Source of the DNA: Deroplatys truncata
Taxonomy: Eukaryota; Arthropoda; Insecta; Mantodea; Mantidae
NCBI GenBank assembly: GCA_030765065.1
Contig: CM060981.1
Span: 226,307,152 to 226,371,151, forward strand
Length of the DNA stretch: 64,000 bases
Reading direction: 5' to 3'
The position numbers were made by a program, and so were the translations under genes. Every line of letters starts with the position of its first letter. The stretch's first letter is position 1. Below, piece by piece: positions 1 to 11,134 of the stretch. The notes beneath the pieces were generated by a model. That model had not been told where the DNA came from, searched no databases, and worked only from the letters and a program-made list of their open reading frames with translations.

Positions 1-115
1 TCCCTTCAACCTTCCCTCCCAGGGATCACGGTAGAAGCAAAAAGGGCCGTTAGGGCCTACTTGCGGTACTCAACTTCGGTTGCCCCTCCGTTTGTCCATA
101 TCTTTACCTTCCACC
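1..115 (+). mobile_element. SINE-alpha, 3' fragment
   Basis: This is the tail of a tRNA-derived SINE entering from the left edge. The core CACGGTAGAAGCAAAAAGGG and the following GTCCATA...TTTACC end recur in inverse orientation at 19495-19585 and 50395-50445. The tRNA-like head lies outside the window. Confidence 0.6.
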
Positions 116-879
116 TTGCAGGAAATATCTTATGTTTTCATCTTTCCTTTGCTCCACTGAAAACCATTAGTGTCTGCAAGCCACAGACGTGGCGTGTCGC
201 TATATGACACGGAAGTGGGATATTGTATCTGCTCTCCTTATGTCGATGTCCTGTCTACTAGTTAGTCTTTAGCGGCTTTCGTCTTCTTGCCACGTTCTTG
301 GTGGCCTAAAGTTGCCTAGTTGTGAGGGGTGTGAGAGCAAATAAATAAACTACATATTTGGTAATTAATCTGGATGTACTCCAGTTGCAATAATAATTAA
401 AATCAATGAAAGCTCCTAGGCCGATATACGTTCAACCGGACTTTTAACTAATTCCCTGAATTCAGTACAGTGATTCTCGTTAATTCCCGCTGTTTAAGAG
501 TTTTTATGAGCAACAACTACATTTCGTCACACAAAATTCAGCATAGACTGTCGTGAAGCTGGTCTCTCGATGGTTGGAAATAGAGGAAACATCCTTTTCT
601 CTAGGTCATCGAATAGACGCCTACTTTCGCGCCGACACCTGAAACAAATATTCTAATTGGTTATTTATCTCAGCGTCGTATGAGAATAAAATCAACCATT
701 TTCTCTTGCTACGCCACAGATATACCTACATATAGAGATCAGATTGGCAATGCCCTATCCCTATGCATTGTGGCTGGTGAAGCCGGCTTTGCGTGCGGCC
801 GTCATAGTTTGTCACTATGGTTTTTGAGAGGAGTAACCTGGTATGGGTTGGTTGTGCATAAAAAAACAAACAAAAAAAA
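116..879. other. Unassigned AT-rich sequence
   Basis: No gene, RNA or recognisable repeat was seen. A short open frame at 680-1039 runs into element A1, has no recognisable product and is not annotated. Confidence 0.4.
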
Positions 880-1686
880 TCTGATATGTCACACTGACAT
901 GACTTTCACTACTCTTGTACAAACTATTTTACAAACGCTTATTCTCCATCTACTTCATGTTAATCGATATAAACATTTGCAGAAACGATCTTTTGACATG
1001 CCAAGAGAATTACATTTTACACATAGCGACCAGTTCTAAAAATATTTGACTATCGCTTAAGGTGTACTATGTTCCCCTTGTTTTATATTTGCAAGGGCAA
1101 TATAGAAATACAGTAGCCTTTAAGCATAGGCATGTCTCTTAATAGCTGGTTCCTATGTGCAGCACCATTCTCTTTGCACAGATTAATACTCTTTGCATAT
1201 CCAAGACAAAAAAGTGAATAACGAATTTCCATTTGAGAAAATAAGTATTGAAAAATTTAAGGGAATAACAAGCAATATCTCGAAAATGGTTCACTCAAAA
1301 ACAAAAATGTATATGACATAAATTGTGTATTTTAACGGGATCTACATTTTTTGTGTAGTAAAATTTTGTCTATCTCTTATGGTTTACCAGTTATGCAAAA
1401 GTCGTTCACAATGAAGAATACTTTTGGAGACATTCCCAGAAACTTCAAGATATACATTTTGTTTGTCATAAAATATCTTAAACATATGATATTTTAATCA
1501 AAATCGTTAGAGCCATTTTTGAGAAAATTAAAATTTTCGAAAAATCTTCCATGTAAAGGGTACTCTGGGGTGGGGGGATTTTCTTGAAAACCTTCGTGTC
1601 GCATCCTTGGAAGATACTGAACCCAAATACCAAGTTTGGTGTTTATCCGACTGTTCGTTTCTGAGTTATGCTGTTCACAGACACAG

Positions 1687-1720
<34 letters not shown>

Positions 1721-1855
1721 ACACGGACGTTTCCAAAAATGCTTTTTTTGGATTCAGGGGGTCTCAAAACATATATTTCCGGTGAAATCTCGCTATAGAA
1801 TTTTTGGGTGGAATGCAATACTTCCCCTACTTACTATATGTAGTAGAGAATGTAA
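880..1855 (+). mobile_element. Element A, copy A1 (HINE/DINE-1-like)
   Basis: This is a near-complete ~976 bp copy. It begins TCTGATATGTCACACTGACATG, a degenerate hairpin, followed by a variant of the subterminal repeat ACTTTCTCTAC. It ends at the complementary GTAGAGAAtGT, with one substitution. An (AC)n tract at about 1684-1720 lies near the right end. A recurring open frame crosses the microsatellite, but I treat it as non-coding. In HINE orientation the element would be on the minus strand, with the hairpin at its 3' end. The copy is flanked by A-rich sequence. Confidence 0.75.
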
Positions 1856-4389
1856 GAAACACCATGTTTGTGGTTTTTGGGTGCAGTTTCTCCACTAGCA
1901 AGACGAAAAACCAAGTAAAATGAGATGTTTCAATATACAGGTTAGTGTACCTGTTTAAGTTCACTTTTCGAAAGCAAAATTCGCGAAATAGGTTATGCAT
2001 TATCAACAGAACTATTCTGTGTTGTTTATTAATTTTAAGTTTCCAACTTGGAAAGACCTAAGAAAGGACGGTTAAAGAAGACACGCAGAAAAAATTGCCC
2101 AGCACTTTGGACCCGAGGTTTCGGACCTAACATATTATATGTAAAGAGTTTCTTAGTAATTGCTTCATTCTTGACCTCAAAATGAATTTAAACACGATTT
2201 TAAGTTGGTTCAGAGTAGCGCATTATTCACATAAAGTAACACTAGAATTTGTACATAGATTTAGTTATAGCTGTTATTGTGCATGCATATTATACATTTA
2301 GATGTTTCTATGAGAAACGTCTTGCTAATTAGCCTATGTAGCAGCTATCACGAGAAAGAACTGAAATCAAATTGTGTGCTTGTGATACCAGAGACGTGAT
2401 GATAGAGGTCGTGTTCCTCGGACTCTGAATGAAGTGGTCACATTAGCAATATTCCATGACCGAAATTCTTGTTTAATAGTATCACACATTCCCCGAAAGC
2501 TTTAAGTCAATGCTGCAGGATATGTTATAGACTAAGGTTACATCAACAATAATATAGTTCTTTTTATACCAAGTAATAGAGCTAAATTAACTTATGATTT
2601 TGCCACGATATTTGGTGTAGTAATACCAATTTGCCAATAATAATATCTAATAATTTCCGACAGGCCCAAAAATGTGGTTGTATTAAATATTCGTTTAACT
2701 AACAATATCTCTGTCTCCATTTTCCATTGTTCTTTACTTGAAAAAGTGGAAATAATAATGAGTTTGACAGATGATGTGTATATGGTGTAAAACGCAGAGC
2801 ATACTGACACAAGATGGCGGCTCTGCCTTCAGCGAAGCAGGTAGCATTACCGCCCTGGTGCTACGCCTAGCTTGACACATCTGGGATTTCCAGGGTATCT
2901 CTTTCTAACATTACCCATCTCACTCGAATAAACTATCAAATTTGCCGAACTCCTTGTGTTCCTCGGTTACCTTTGCCTAATCTTGTTATTGAATTTTCCT
3001 AGGTTACTCACTAAAGTCCAATTAATTGTTAATTCCTTCATCGGGCTGGCATGCTTCTCTGTACAAACTGTTTTCTTACAATGTTGCTTATCTAACATAT
3101 ATTATATTTTGTGTTACATAAGTTGTTTACATTATTTAGAGTTATTTATATTTGCTTTTCCATTAAATGTTCTCTAATTGCTCCCTGTTTATGCATTGTG
3201 GGGTAGATTTTCCCCTTATAAAGCCGAGAATTTGTGTTTGAATAGGGAGTACTTTTCCATCATGGAATTACATTATACAGACATTTCATTTCTGAAAACT
3301 GGGGAGGAAGACATAATTATCATAAGACAGCAAAATATTATAGTTAATGCGTATATAAACTCCACTAAGACGACAGGAGACTTTATAGCACCAAACATAC
3401 AGACAGCTATTCTCGCCTTAAGGGAACGTGTACACTCGCTTGCATTTATGCTGTCACTGCAGCTTTAGGAGGCCTTCTGCTGGCCCTCACAGGTGGAGTA
3501 TGTATCTATAGCAAAGAGGAGGTGTGTGTATCTGTTTATCTTTTTGCACATGTAGTTGCATACTGTTTTACTTGCACAATTCTAGATTATACACATATGA
3601 ATATGTAACTTTGAGCAATAGCCTTACTCAGCATCACTCATAATAACCATCTGCAAATATATAACTAAATAAAACCTTCTTTTGCACAACACCACTACGA
3701 AAAAAATATTTCTAATGACAACATAATGTAAAACTGAAATACATTATACTTTTTACTCTGAAAGAGAGCACATTTGCTAGGCATTAATTTAATAATCTGT
3801 CCAATCTCCATTCTTATCCAATACCTGATTTAGCCGCTGGGCTCTGAATCACCTTTCCCCTCTGGGAACACTGCCATGAAATGTGGTAACATTTGCGTTT
3901 AGAGCCAGAGTTCTTCCAGCACTTCCTCCTTGCTGTATTCCGTGGTTGCAATTCCTCAACTACAGCTATTGTGTTTTAATTTTAAAAGTTTAATGGTATT
4001 CCAAGCTGAGGTTTGTAAAATTCCTGATTCCATTGCAAGCTTTTTCAGAGATTTCTTTGGACTTCGTTCTAACTTTTCTCCGATGTCATCGACTTTCCTC
4101 TGTAAGGACACAGCGATTTACTTCCGGTTCCTTATCAGGAATAGATTTTGTTTCCCTAAATATACCCACAAGATTATGAATCATTTCGCACGAACAGCAG
4201 GGAATTTGTCTATAAATCGGCATTTCACTTCTCTACAAGAGCTTGTTGTCACATAGGAACTATAAATGAAGATTCTGTGTACTAAAGTTTACAGAGTTTG
4301 GGCGTTAGAACAGCACCAACAGACTACAACACTGAAACTCGTGATCTCCGACTCCGACTGGCTGCTGGCAGGCTAAGTTTTAGCCTGAG
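1856..4389. other. Unassigned region without clear genes
   Basis: About 2.5 kb of AT-rich sequence. Short open frames at 2956-3177, 3178-3468 and 3930-4256 lack an upstream ATG, recognisable motifs or splice context. I see no convincing gene, RNA or repeat. Confidence 0.35.
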
Positions 4390-4962
4390 TGAATTTGCTG
4401 TGTACCCACTCTCAATAGGGTTTAACCACAGGAAGACTATTTTAAGGAATGATGTTTTTAGGATGACGGTTTTCCTTTTAGATTGAGTAGAAAGAAGGGA
4501 GGTAGCATATAGCTTCTCGATAGCTGTCTTTTAGGTTGCGGCAACCTTTATGCACCCTGGTGTATTTGTGTTAATTTTGTCAATTTTCTTTGGTTGGTTG
4601 GGGTTAATTTTGAGACCAATCATCTCTTGGATTGGATTACAATGGAGGTCAGCTTTTGCTGCTGTTGGTGTTTCACCTCGGTTTTCCGATGTGCCCGCAT
4701 GTCATGCGGGAACCCGATGACGCCGAAGACGGCGAGTTCTACGGTTGTATTCCCCAAGAGATATGACCAGGATACTCTGATGATTTGGTAAACTGGCGTA
4801 GAAGTTTGTAGCCCGGCGCCTAATTTCATCTTCCACATATGGGAGAGATGAGGCTTCATGCAGTAGTCTCACGGGGAAGGAGCGGCCGACAGAGTAGATG
4901 GACCGGAGTCCCCTATTCTGCGCCCGTTGTAGACATAGCAGCCAGCTGTCTGAGGCCATCGT
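4390..4962 (-). mobile_element. 5'-truncated LINE copy (reverse transcriptase end plus 3' UTR)
   Basis: Read on the minus strand, a reverse-transcriptase C-terminal segment (4702-4959) runs into an untranslated tail down to about 4390. The same tail sequence recurs at 5017-5275 without the coding part. That pattern fits two LINE copies in the same orientation, both truncated at their 5' ends as usual after target-primed reverse transcription. GTCC tetranucleotides at 4963-4975 lie at the junction. Confidence 0.6.
4702..4959 (-). pseudogene. Non-LTR reverse transcriptase C-terminal fragment
   Basis: The translation contains LQRAQNRGLRSIYSVGRSFP, then LLHEASSLPYVEDEIRRRAT, then NFYASLPNHQSILV. 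This is the pattern seen after the reverse-transcriptase thumb in jockey-like LINEs (QNRALR..., then short conserved LPYLEDRI and RRHR blocks). It ends RRLRRHRVPA. The catalytic YXDD region is absent, so this is only the last ~85 residues of ORF2 and cannot be active. Confidence 0.65.
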
Positions 4963-5016
4963 CCGTCCGTCCGTCAGGTTGGAAGGCTGAGGGCAGCCCG
5001 AAGAAGTATTATGTAG

Positions 5017-5275
5017 TGTACCTACCCTTGCTAGGGTTTAACTACTGGTAGGTAGGAAAGGGTTTTGCAGAATGGCGGTTGAGACTGAGGTTGTGGGAGG
5101 TGATAGGAGGTAGCATTGAGCTCCTCGACGACTGCAAATCAGGGTGCAATGACCCTAGTGCACCGCTGGTGGATGATATTATCGAAATTGTTTGGGTTAA
5201 ATTTTGAATTTACCAAGCAACTCATGGTAGGACGATAAGGAGTTCAGCTTTTGTTGCTGGTCACAATTTAACAGC
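5017..5275 (-). repeat. Second copy of the same LINE 3' tail
   Basis: Diverged direct repeat of 4400-4680. Shared blocks include AGGGTTTAAC, GGAGGTAGCAT, TTAAATTTTGA/TTAATTTTGA and a TCAGCTTTTG(C/T)TGCTG block. No coding sequence remains with it, so it is probably an extremely short 5'-truncated insertion. Confidence 0.5.
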
Positions 5276-5506
5276 CTCTATATAACACAGACTTCCCGTC
5301 AATTAATAGTACACTGCTGGAGGGGAAGTGGAGGGGTAACAAAACCATTTAGAAACAGCGCAGCGCAAAGCTTCTCCGCTCAGCTCTGTACAGACGGAGA
5401 CAGTTCTTGTACAAGAGATGGCGCCGCCACACGATTGAACATCTTACGCCATTTGTATGCCATCTAGCACTGACGTATATACACACGCCACCACTTCAGT
5501 AGCAAT

Positions 5507-5819
5507 ATGTTTAAGAAAATGGCTGACATAGAGGATACAAATGCTGTAGCTGCTGCTGAATATTCTTCCTGTAATTTCTCGGCGTCGCAACAGAAGAAAA
5601 CTGCGATATTACAGTAGAAGATGGTGGCCCGTCCATGGAAGAGATGAAGAACTCCATAGTTTATTGAATAATGAACTGCGAATTGAAGGCTCCGATTCGT
5701 ATAAACATTTCCTGAGAATGGATGAAGCAACATTCACAAAACTTCTACGTCTAGTGGAACATCTAATAAGTAAAACAGACACTAATATGCGAGAAAGTAT
5801 ATCTTCCTCTAGAAGGTAA
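5507..5819 (+). pseudogene. HARBI1-like transposase, N-terminal remnant
   Basis: An ATG at 5507 opens 36 codons to a TAG at 5615. The frame then shifts at about 5616 into RRWWPVHGRDEELHSLLNNE, then YKHFLRMDEATFTKLL and SKTDTNMRESIS. This matches the N-terminal region of insect Harbinger transposases (WxxRPW..., LRMDxxxFxxLL, DTxMRxAI). It stops at TAA 5817-5819. The junction AGAAG|GTAAAT could instead be a splice donor. No DDE catalytic domain follows before the right terminal repeat. Confidence 0.6.
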
Positions 5820-5944
5820 ATAACTGAATTTTACCTGCCAAAATGTGTCTCACATAACCTAAACATTGTCAGTCTGAATAATACTGCTTTCATTGTCATA
5901 GGTTAGTGCTGACTTTGAGATTTCTAGAATTAGAGAAAGCTACA

Positions 5945-6200
5945 AGTGGTCTGGTTGGTCCAGTTGGCTAGGCACTGGCCTTCTGATCCCAAGGTCGCGG
6001 GTTGAAACCTGGCCCAGATCGATGGTTTCTAAATGTGCTTAAAAGCGACAGCGGGACGAAATTCCGGCACACCGGCGGCGTATTAAAAAGAGGATTTTTA
6101 TCGAATTATTGGGCATTGGAACAGAGAGATTAACTCTATAAATGGGCATGGGATAAGTACTGTGAGGAAAATCTTTATTTATTTGATATAATTAAATAAA
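5945..6200 (+). mobile_element. tRNA-derived SINE inside the Harbinger remnant
   Basis: The A-box-like segment GTTGGCTAGGCACTGG and the B-box-like segment GGGTTGAAACCTGG are spaced as in a tRNA gene. A non-tRNA body follows. It is not a functional tRNA, because no full cloverleaf can be drawn. It postdates the Harbinger copy that it interrupts. Confidence 0.6.
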
Positions 6201-6528
6201 GTTAAGTTACTTTATGATCCTGGCGATTGACGCGTCGTTAACAAGCAAACTATTTGTTTATTTAAAGCTACACGAGCTTAATGCATTCATTCAGGATATA
6301 TGTAAACACTAATAGTATGATAAACAAACTTAAGCACTCAGCACAACATATAAGATCAAAGCTCCACTCGAACAATGAATGCTCTCGGAATGTGTACCAG
6401 ATGGGAAGGAATCTAGCTTCGTTCACTAGATGGCATGGAAGATCAGGCACACACGGGGATATGTTCTGTATGGCGCCATCTCTTGTACAAGAAACGTCTC
6501 CGTTTGTACCAAAAAAAAATAAAAAAAA

Positions 6529-6605
6529 ATTGAGTTTTTATGTATGGCTGCTCTTTAACTTATGTGGTTCTTAATGTCCCATTCTATATTGGACCATCTG
6601 TACAG
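6529..6605 (-). mobile_element. SINE-beta 3' fragment
   Basis: The sequence CTCTTTAACTT...GTCCCATTCTATATTGG matches the tail of the SINE-beta copies at 13998, 14365 and 28452. Only the tail remains, just outside the Harbinger right terminus. Confidence 0.5.
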
Positions 6606-6769
6606 CACTTTACTGCGACCACACATCGAAACGAAGGCTCTGTAGAAGAATAAATCGACAAAATAGAACTGAGTAAGCTGAACATATTAGTTAACATAAT
6701 TTCACGTAAAACAAACGTACTAAGTAATCAGTTGTGGTAATGTGGAGAGTAGTACAGCAAAACAAAACT

Positions 6770-7620
6770 TCTGTGTTGCATTCACATGGCATTCCCTACC
6801 CGTATCTTTGATTAGTAGGCATAAAAATTATTCTTACGAAAGCTTATTTTTTATCCCCTTCATTTCAATCGCGATAAACGTTTGCAGAAATAGCTACATT
6901 ATACATTTCGTTACAGATACAAAAGGAACAGGGATGGTCAATGTTTAAGAACTAGGCGCTATACGCTGGCCTTAAAATTCCATACCATTTTCATACAATC
7001 GCGAGAAACAACTGAATATCGACAGGACTTTAAGAGAATGACAAAGTATTAAACAATGCGAAACATTAATAACGGATATCTTAGAAAAGGCTTATAACAT
7101 AAAAAATCGTTTTAAATAAATTGTATGTTTTAAAGAATCTACATTTCTGTGTGGTACATTTTCGTCTATCGCTCAACGTTTACCAGTTATATAAGAATAT
7201 ATAAAATTCCTTCCGAATGAAGAGGACTTCGCAGGCTATTCCTATAAAATTCAAAATATACGTTTTATTTTTAAGTAAATATCTTTAATATATGGTATAT
7301 TAATGAAAATCATTAGAGCCATTTTTCAGAAAATAAACAATTTCGAAGAATGTTTCATGTAAAGGGTAGTTGGGGTAGAGTGATTTTCTTAAAATCCTCA
7401 TGTCGCATCTTTAGAAGATACTGAACTTAAATACTAAGTTTGGTATGTATCAAACTTATGGTTTTGGAGTTATGTTCACAGACACACACGGACCTTCTTC
7501 TGAAAAGGTTTTTTTAATTGACAGTGTTTGAAAGCATGTATTTCTGGTGAAATCTCGTTATCGAATTTTTAATTGGACTGCAATACCTTTCCACCTACTA
7601 TGTACGTGATAGAGAAAGCA
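6770..7620 (+). mobile_element. Element B, copy B1
   Basis: About 850 bp of the B branch of the A/B/C superfamily. The left end is TGTGTTGCATTCACATGG, in which the hairpin arms TGTG and CACA are kept. The right end is TATGTACGTGATAGAGAAAG. The middle carries the shared block CATTAGAGCCATTTTT and a short ACACAC tract at about 7480. It has diverged well from A, so B looks older. Confidence 0.65.
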
Positions 7621-7622
7621 GT

Positions 7623-8039
7623 AAGAACAAGTGTTTTAATAAGCAGGTGAGGTAAAGTAATATTAAAGTTTATTCTGATAGGCTTGAGATTCTCAGAGGA
7701 AAAATGAAAGAGTTATATCTAGGTTTACCTGAGAGAGAGGGGGGGAGAGAATGCGATATTTAATAAACGGCTTTTTCTAATTAAACAATATTTCTTCGCT
7801 GTATATGTATGCATAATGCAATTTAACCGTTATTTTAAAAATGTATGTAAACAGGAAATGTTTTAGGTAAACTGAAGCATTGAAGTCACTGATCTTTCCT
7901 ATGAAACAAAGTAAACGTAACGTACATCCTGTTCAAACATAATCAACCTCTATTGATGAGATTAATATAATGTTTCTCCGAGGGTGATGTGGATGTATGA
8001 ATGCAAAATGCATCGGGAAATATTAAAAGCAAACCAGCT
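7623..8039. other. Unassigned spacer
   Basis: AT-rich spacer between element B1 and the 3' end of the cuticle gene. No feature was seen. Confidence 0.35.
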
Positions 8040-8058
8040 AACATTTTTTTCATAACGA

Positions 8059-8064
8059 TTTATT
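8059..8064 (-). terminator. Polyadenylation signal of the cuticle gene
   Basis: AATAAA on the minus strand, about 200 bp beyond the stop codon at 8265-8267. It is the first good signal downstream, giving a 3' UTR of roughly 210-230 nt. Confidence 0.55.
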
Positions 8065-8264
8065 TTGATACTTAAACACAGATATAAATAACAATCAGTT
8101 TGTTGTGTAATTGTTGTTGTGTATGATAAAACTTCTTCAGAACTCCATGGTCTTTTGAATCATTTTCCGAGGGGAAAGGAAGACAAAAGAGCATAAGGAT
8201 TGAAGCAGTCTTAGTGCTGGACGCTGTAGGAATGAGCTCATGTGATGATGTTGTTTGTACTTAT

Positions 8265-8888
8265 TTAATAGGCGTAGTGGGCGCCGAATCCATCGAAGCT
8301 CAGGTGAGCCACGGCGGGGGCGGCAGAATAGGCGACACCGACGGGAGCGGCGACGGCGGCCTTAGCGACGACGGGGGCACCATAGGCAGCATGGGCGTAA
8401 GGAGCGGCGTAGGCAGCATGGGCGTAAGGAGCGGCGTAGGCAGCATGGGCCACTGGGGCGGCGTAGGCGGCATGGGCTACTGGGGCGGCGTAGGCGGCAT
8501 GGGCTACTGGAGCGGCGTAGGCAGCATGGGCCACTGGGGCGGCGTAGGCGGCATGGGCTACTGGGGCGGCGTAGGCAGCATGACCGTAAGGAGCGGCGTA
8601 AGCGACGGGAGCGTGAGCTACGGCAAGAGCGTCGTTGCTGATGCGGGTGTCAACCTTGCGGACGCTGGAGAAGGGGGTGTCCACGGCCTTGGAGTAGTGA
8701 GACACAGCAGAGTTGCCGTCCAGGGTGCGGACTGTACTCTGGTGAGAGGTGCCGATGGCGGGAGCATGGACAGCACCATAGGCGGCACCATAGGCCACGG
8801 GTGCGGCACCATAGGCCACGGGGGCGGCGGCATAACCACCAAGGAAACCGGCGTTGGCAACAGCCAAAGCGGCGGCGAGGACGACAAA
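8265..8888 (-). CDS. CPLCA-family cuticular protein with retinin-like domain, last exon
   Basis: This is a structural protein of the chitinous exoskeleton. The exon encodes 207 residues. It opens with the hydrophobic rest of a signal peptide ([13 protein letters not shown], residues 1-13). Low-complexity APVAYGA repeats follow, then a retinin-like block at about residues 48-87 containing [27 protein letters not shown]. About eight 9-residue APVAHAAYA repeats come next, then a C-terminal tail ending HYAY. Alanine-rich low-complexity sequence plus a retinin domain defines the CPLCA family. There is no in-frame ATG between an upstream TGA and residue 1, and a good splice acceptor ends at 8889, so the initiator lies in a separate exon at higher coordinates. 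Local GC is far higher than around it. Confidence 0.85.
   Translation of the reverse strand, partial: FVVLAAALAVANAGFLGGYAAAPVAYGAAPVAYGAAYGAVHAPAIGTSHQSTVRTLDGNSAVSHYSKAVDTPFSSVRKVDTRISNDALAVAHAPVAYAAPYGHAAYAAPVAHAAYAAPVAHAAYAAPVAHAAYAAPVAHAAYAAPVAHAAYAAPYAHAAYAAPYAHAAYGAPVVAKAAVAAPVGVAYSAAPAVAHLSFDGFGAHYAY
8385..8605 (-). repeat. 27-bp coding tandem repeat in the cuticle gene
   Basis: About eight copies of a 27-bp unit encode APVAHAAYA, with APYAHAAYA and APYGHAAYA variants at the edges. The middle copies are nearly identical at the DNA level, which suggests recent unequal exchange or slippage. Copy number is likely to vary between individuals. Confidence 0.8.
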
Positions 8889-8912
8889 CTGTAAAACAAA
8901 GAGGATAAAGAA
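8889..8912 (-). promoter_or_regulatory. 3' splice site upstream of the cuticle exon
   Basis: On the minus strand a pyrimidine-rich tract, TTCTTTATCCTCTTTG, is followed by TTTTACAG and then codon TTT. This supports a phase-0 intron within the signal peptide, a common layout in insect cuticular protein genes. Confidence 0.7.
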
Positions 8913-11134
8913 TGTAACACATAGGGCTGGTTCGAGATTTCATTTTATATATACTTTTAAAACATTGTTGACACAGCTCAGCTGCGGTAACTTCTTCCAG
9001 TCACTATCAATTGCGGCCAAGTTAGCCGGGATGCCTATTTTTGCTTGCTAATATTTTACATGTCCTCAACTGAAATCTAGAGACCATAGATTACGGGTCA
9101 CAACGTAACTCTGGCATTACCGTGAAAGAAATGAGGAGTAGTTGGGTACATATTTTTGAAATAAAATTAATCATTGTTTTACTTAAAGAAAAGAATGGGA
9201 GAAACCTGCAACTGGGCGATAACCATTAGCAAACAAAAGGCGACCCTCTTTAGGAGGGTGAGAAGCAACGTAGCCAAACGTTGTGTTTTGTGTATTTCCC
9301 TCAGTTTCGTCAGCAGCCAGTCTAGTTTCGTGTTTGATGCTGTAAGTTTGCAAACCGGTGAGTTAGTGCACAACATGTCGTTCCTTTTCCGGCCCTAGAT
9401 TTCACCTGAACCTAAATCTGATTATATGAATCCACCATCAACCTTCTTCACCAAAGACTCCCATGAAAAATAAAAGTAGCTCCGTAATTGGAAGAGGTGC
9501 TAGGTTACGTAAACAAACATTTACACGTGTGCCACCCGAGAATCGCGCTTCACAGTTTAAGAAGCACTAAAGACTTGGCAGCTTTGAGGTTTGCTTCAAA
9601 TCACAAACTTGCAAAACCATTCTTAAAGCTCTGCCGGCTTGGGTAGGTGTGGGAGATGAGGCCGTCACGTTTTTAGAAATACTGTACAATCTAAAGTTAC
9701 ATTCCAAATGTAGAATTGTTTTCATCGTTAATACTAATTTTAAATCTCTTTAGGTTATACTCCCATAGACCAATGAGATAAATTATTAAGGAATATCACA
9801 TTACTCTTTTCAATATCTAGAACAAGTTATTTGAGTAACATTTTTTCGTAGTTAAGAGATATTTCTAAATGAAAAGTGTGCATCGTCTATCAGCGCAACT
9901 TTGAAACCCTCATAGCTCTTTCAGATTTGATAACTGCTGGTTTTGCTGATCGGAGCATATGATGCCATATGATACCGAAAATAAGTCGCAAAAAGTTGGG
10001 ATCCATGGGCCACTCAAGAAGTTCCAGTAAATTAAGCTATGTTAGGGTTTATGTGAGAGGTAATGCGCCTTAAGGAAGCCATAAAAATGTGGAAATTATT
10101 TGTAGCACTGGATGCATATTGGTATACTGAACATGTTAAAGTATCCTGGCTTCTTATCCCAGACGTCCTGTGTTGATTCTCGGGTGAAAGAAAACCCCAC
10201 CCTTCCTAGAATCTGTAAGTGTCATTGACAGCATGAATGTGTGTGAGTTTCAAAGCTAAAGAAAGAAATAAACTACTGAGATTAAAAACAGTACAACAAT
10301 AAGAAGGAAACATTTGCTCATGACAGATGAGCAAATGCACCCCAAGTCGGGACCCCAATATGACAGATGTTAAAGACAGCATATGAGGACAGCAAACAAA
10401 CAAACGAACAACGAAAATCCTCATTAACGAAAAAGCTTACAGTGGTATTTAATAGCTGGCCCCTTTTCATCATCTCTACCATGTCATTTGTTATCTTCCG
10501 ATCTCTATTTGAAGTAGAAATTAGGCTTCCATTGTATCTAGGTTTTTTGAGGGGGAATGGTTTACGGTACTACTCTAGGGATGAGTTTGACAAATCTAAA
10601 TTTCTCGACTTCCGTTTAATTAAATTAAATTAAGCAAATTTTAAGTTAAGCGTAGATATTATGACGTGAAAATTTAAGGTAAATTATATTTGCAAATTTA
10701 CTACCAATTAAAATATTTAACTCGCCCTTGATTTAAATACAGAATATTTCAGTTTATACTATTCTCCTTAGTGAGAAACTAATATAATTGAGATTTTTGT
10801 GAGTCTTTACTTCAGGAAAAAAAAGTTGCGTCAACATTTTAAATTTTAAAACTATGCGTCTGTTTAAAACCTAGTTTTAAAGGCATCTTCAATTTTGCAG
10901 GATGGGAAATCATTGTTGCTCATATGTGAACTTCTTCAATGTATTTGTTGAAAATTTCTTCAAACTGGATAATTTTGAACATCCGAAAGAGAATGGCACA
11001 GTGTTTAGGTGCCAGCAATGGGAAAAAAGGTTTTTTATATCTGGCTCAGTGAGCAAAACATAAACGGAAATTTACAATCAAAACGAAAGGGCTACAACAG
11101 AAGATGTATTGTTTTACCAAAGTCTTACGTAAAA
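8913..11134. other. Intron/upstream region of the cuticle gene and unassigned sequence
   Basis: The first exon and promoter of the cuticle gene must lie at or beyond this region on the minus strand. One possible 12-nt exon is at 9509-9520, discussed in the findings. No transposon was recognised, which is unusual for this window, and no other gene was supported. Confidence 0.3.

Larger units (their letters stand above)
5387..6509 (+). mobile_element. PIF/Harbinger-like DNA transposon remnant
   Basis: Terminal inverted repeats of about 39 bp lie at 5387-5425 and 6471-6509. They share the blocks ACGGAGAC and TTCTTGTACAAGAGATGGC. Inside are the first part of a Harbinger-type transposase (5507-5819) and a SINE inserted at about 5945-6200. 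The catalytic domain is missing. The usual 3-bp target duplication is not obvious, so the outermost bases are uncertain. Confidence 0.65.

Noticed and set aside
1494..1898. Cys-Val or His-Thr-rich open frames in element A1 and similar copies as host proteins
   Set aside because: They come from the AC/GT microsatellite inside a transposable element and occur at many loci.
8214..8894. 226-codon open frame on the plus strand opposite the cuticle gene, plus two minus-strand frames (8618-8943)
   Set aside because: They mirror the GC-rich 27-bp repeats of the true frame, which has a signal peptide, a retinin-like domain and a splice acceptor. The glycine/methionine repeat product has no such support.
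8944..8953. TATATATAAA-type sequence just upstream of the cuticle exon as its promoter
   Set aside because: No in-frame ATG lies between it and the exon, and a good splice acceptor separates them, so it more likely falls in an intron.
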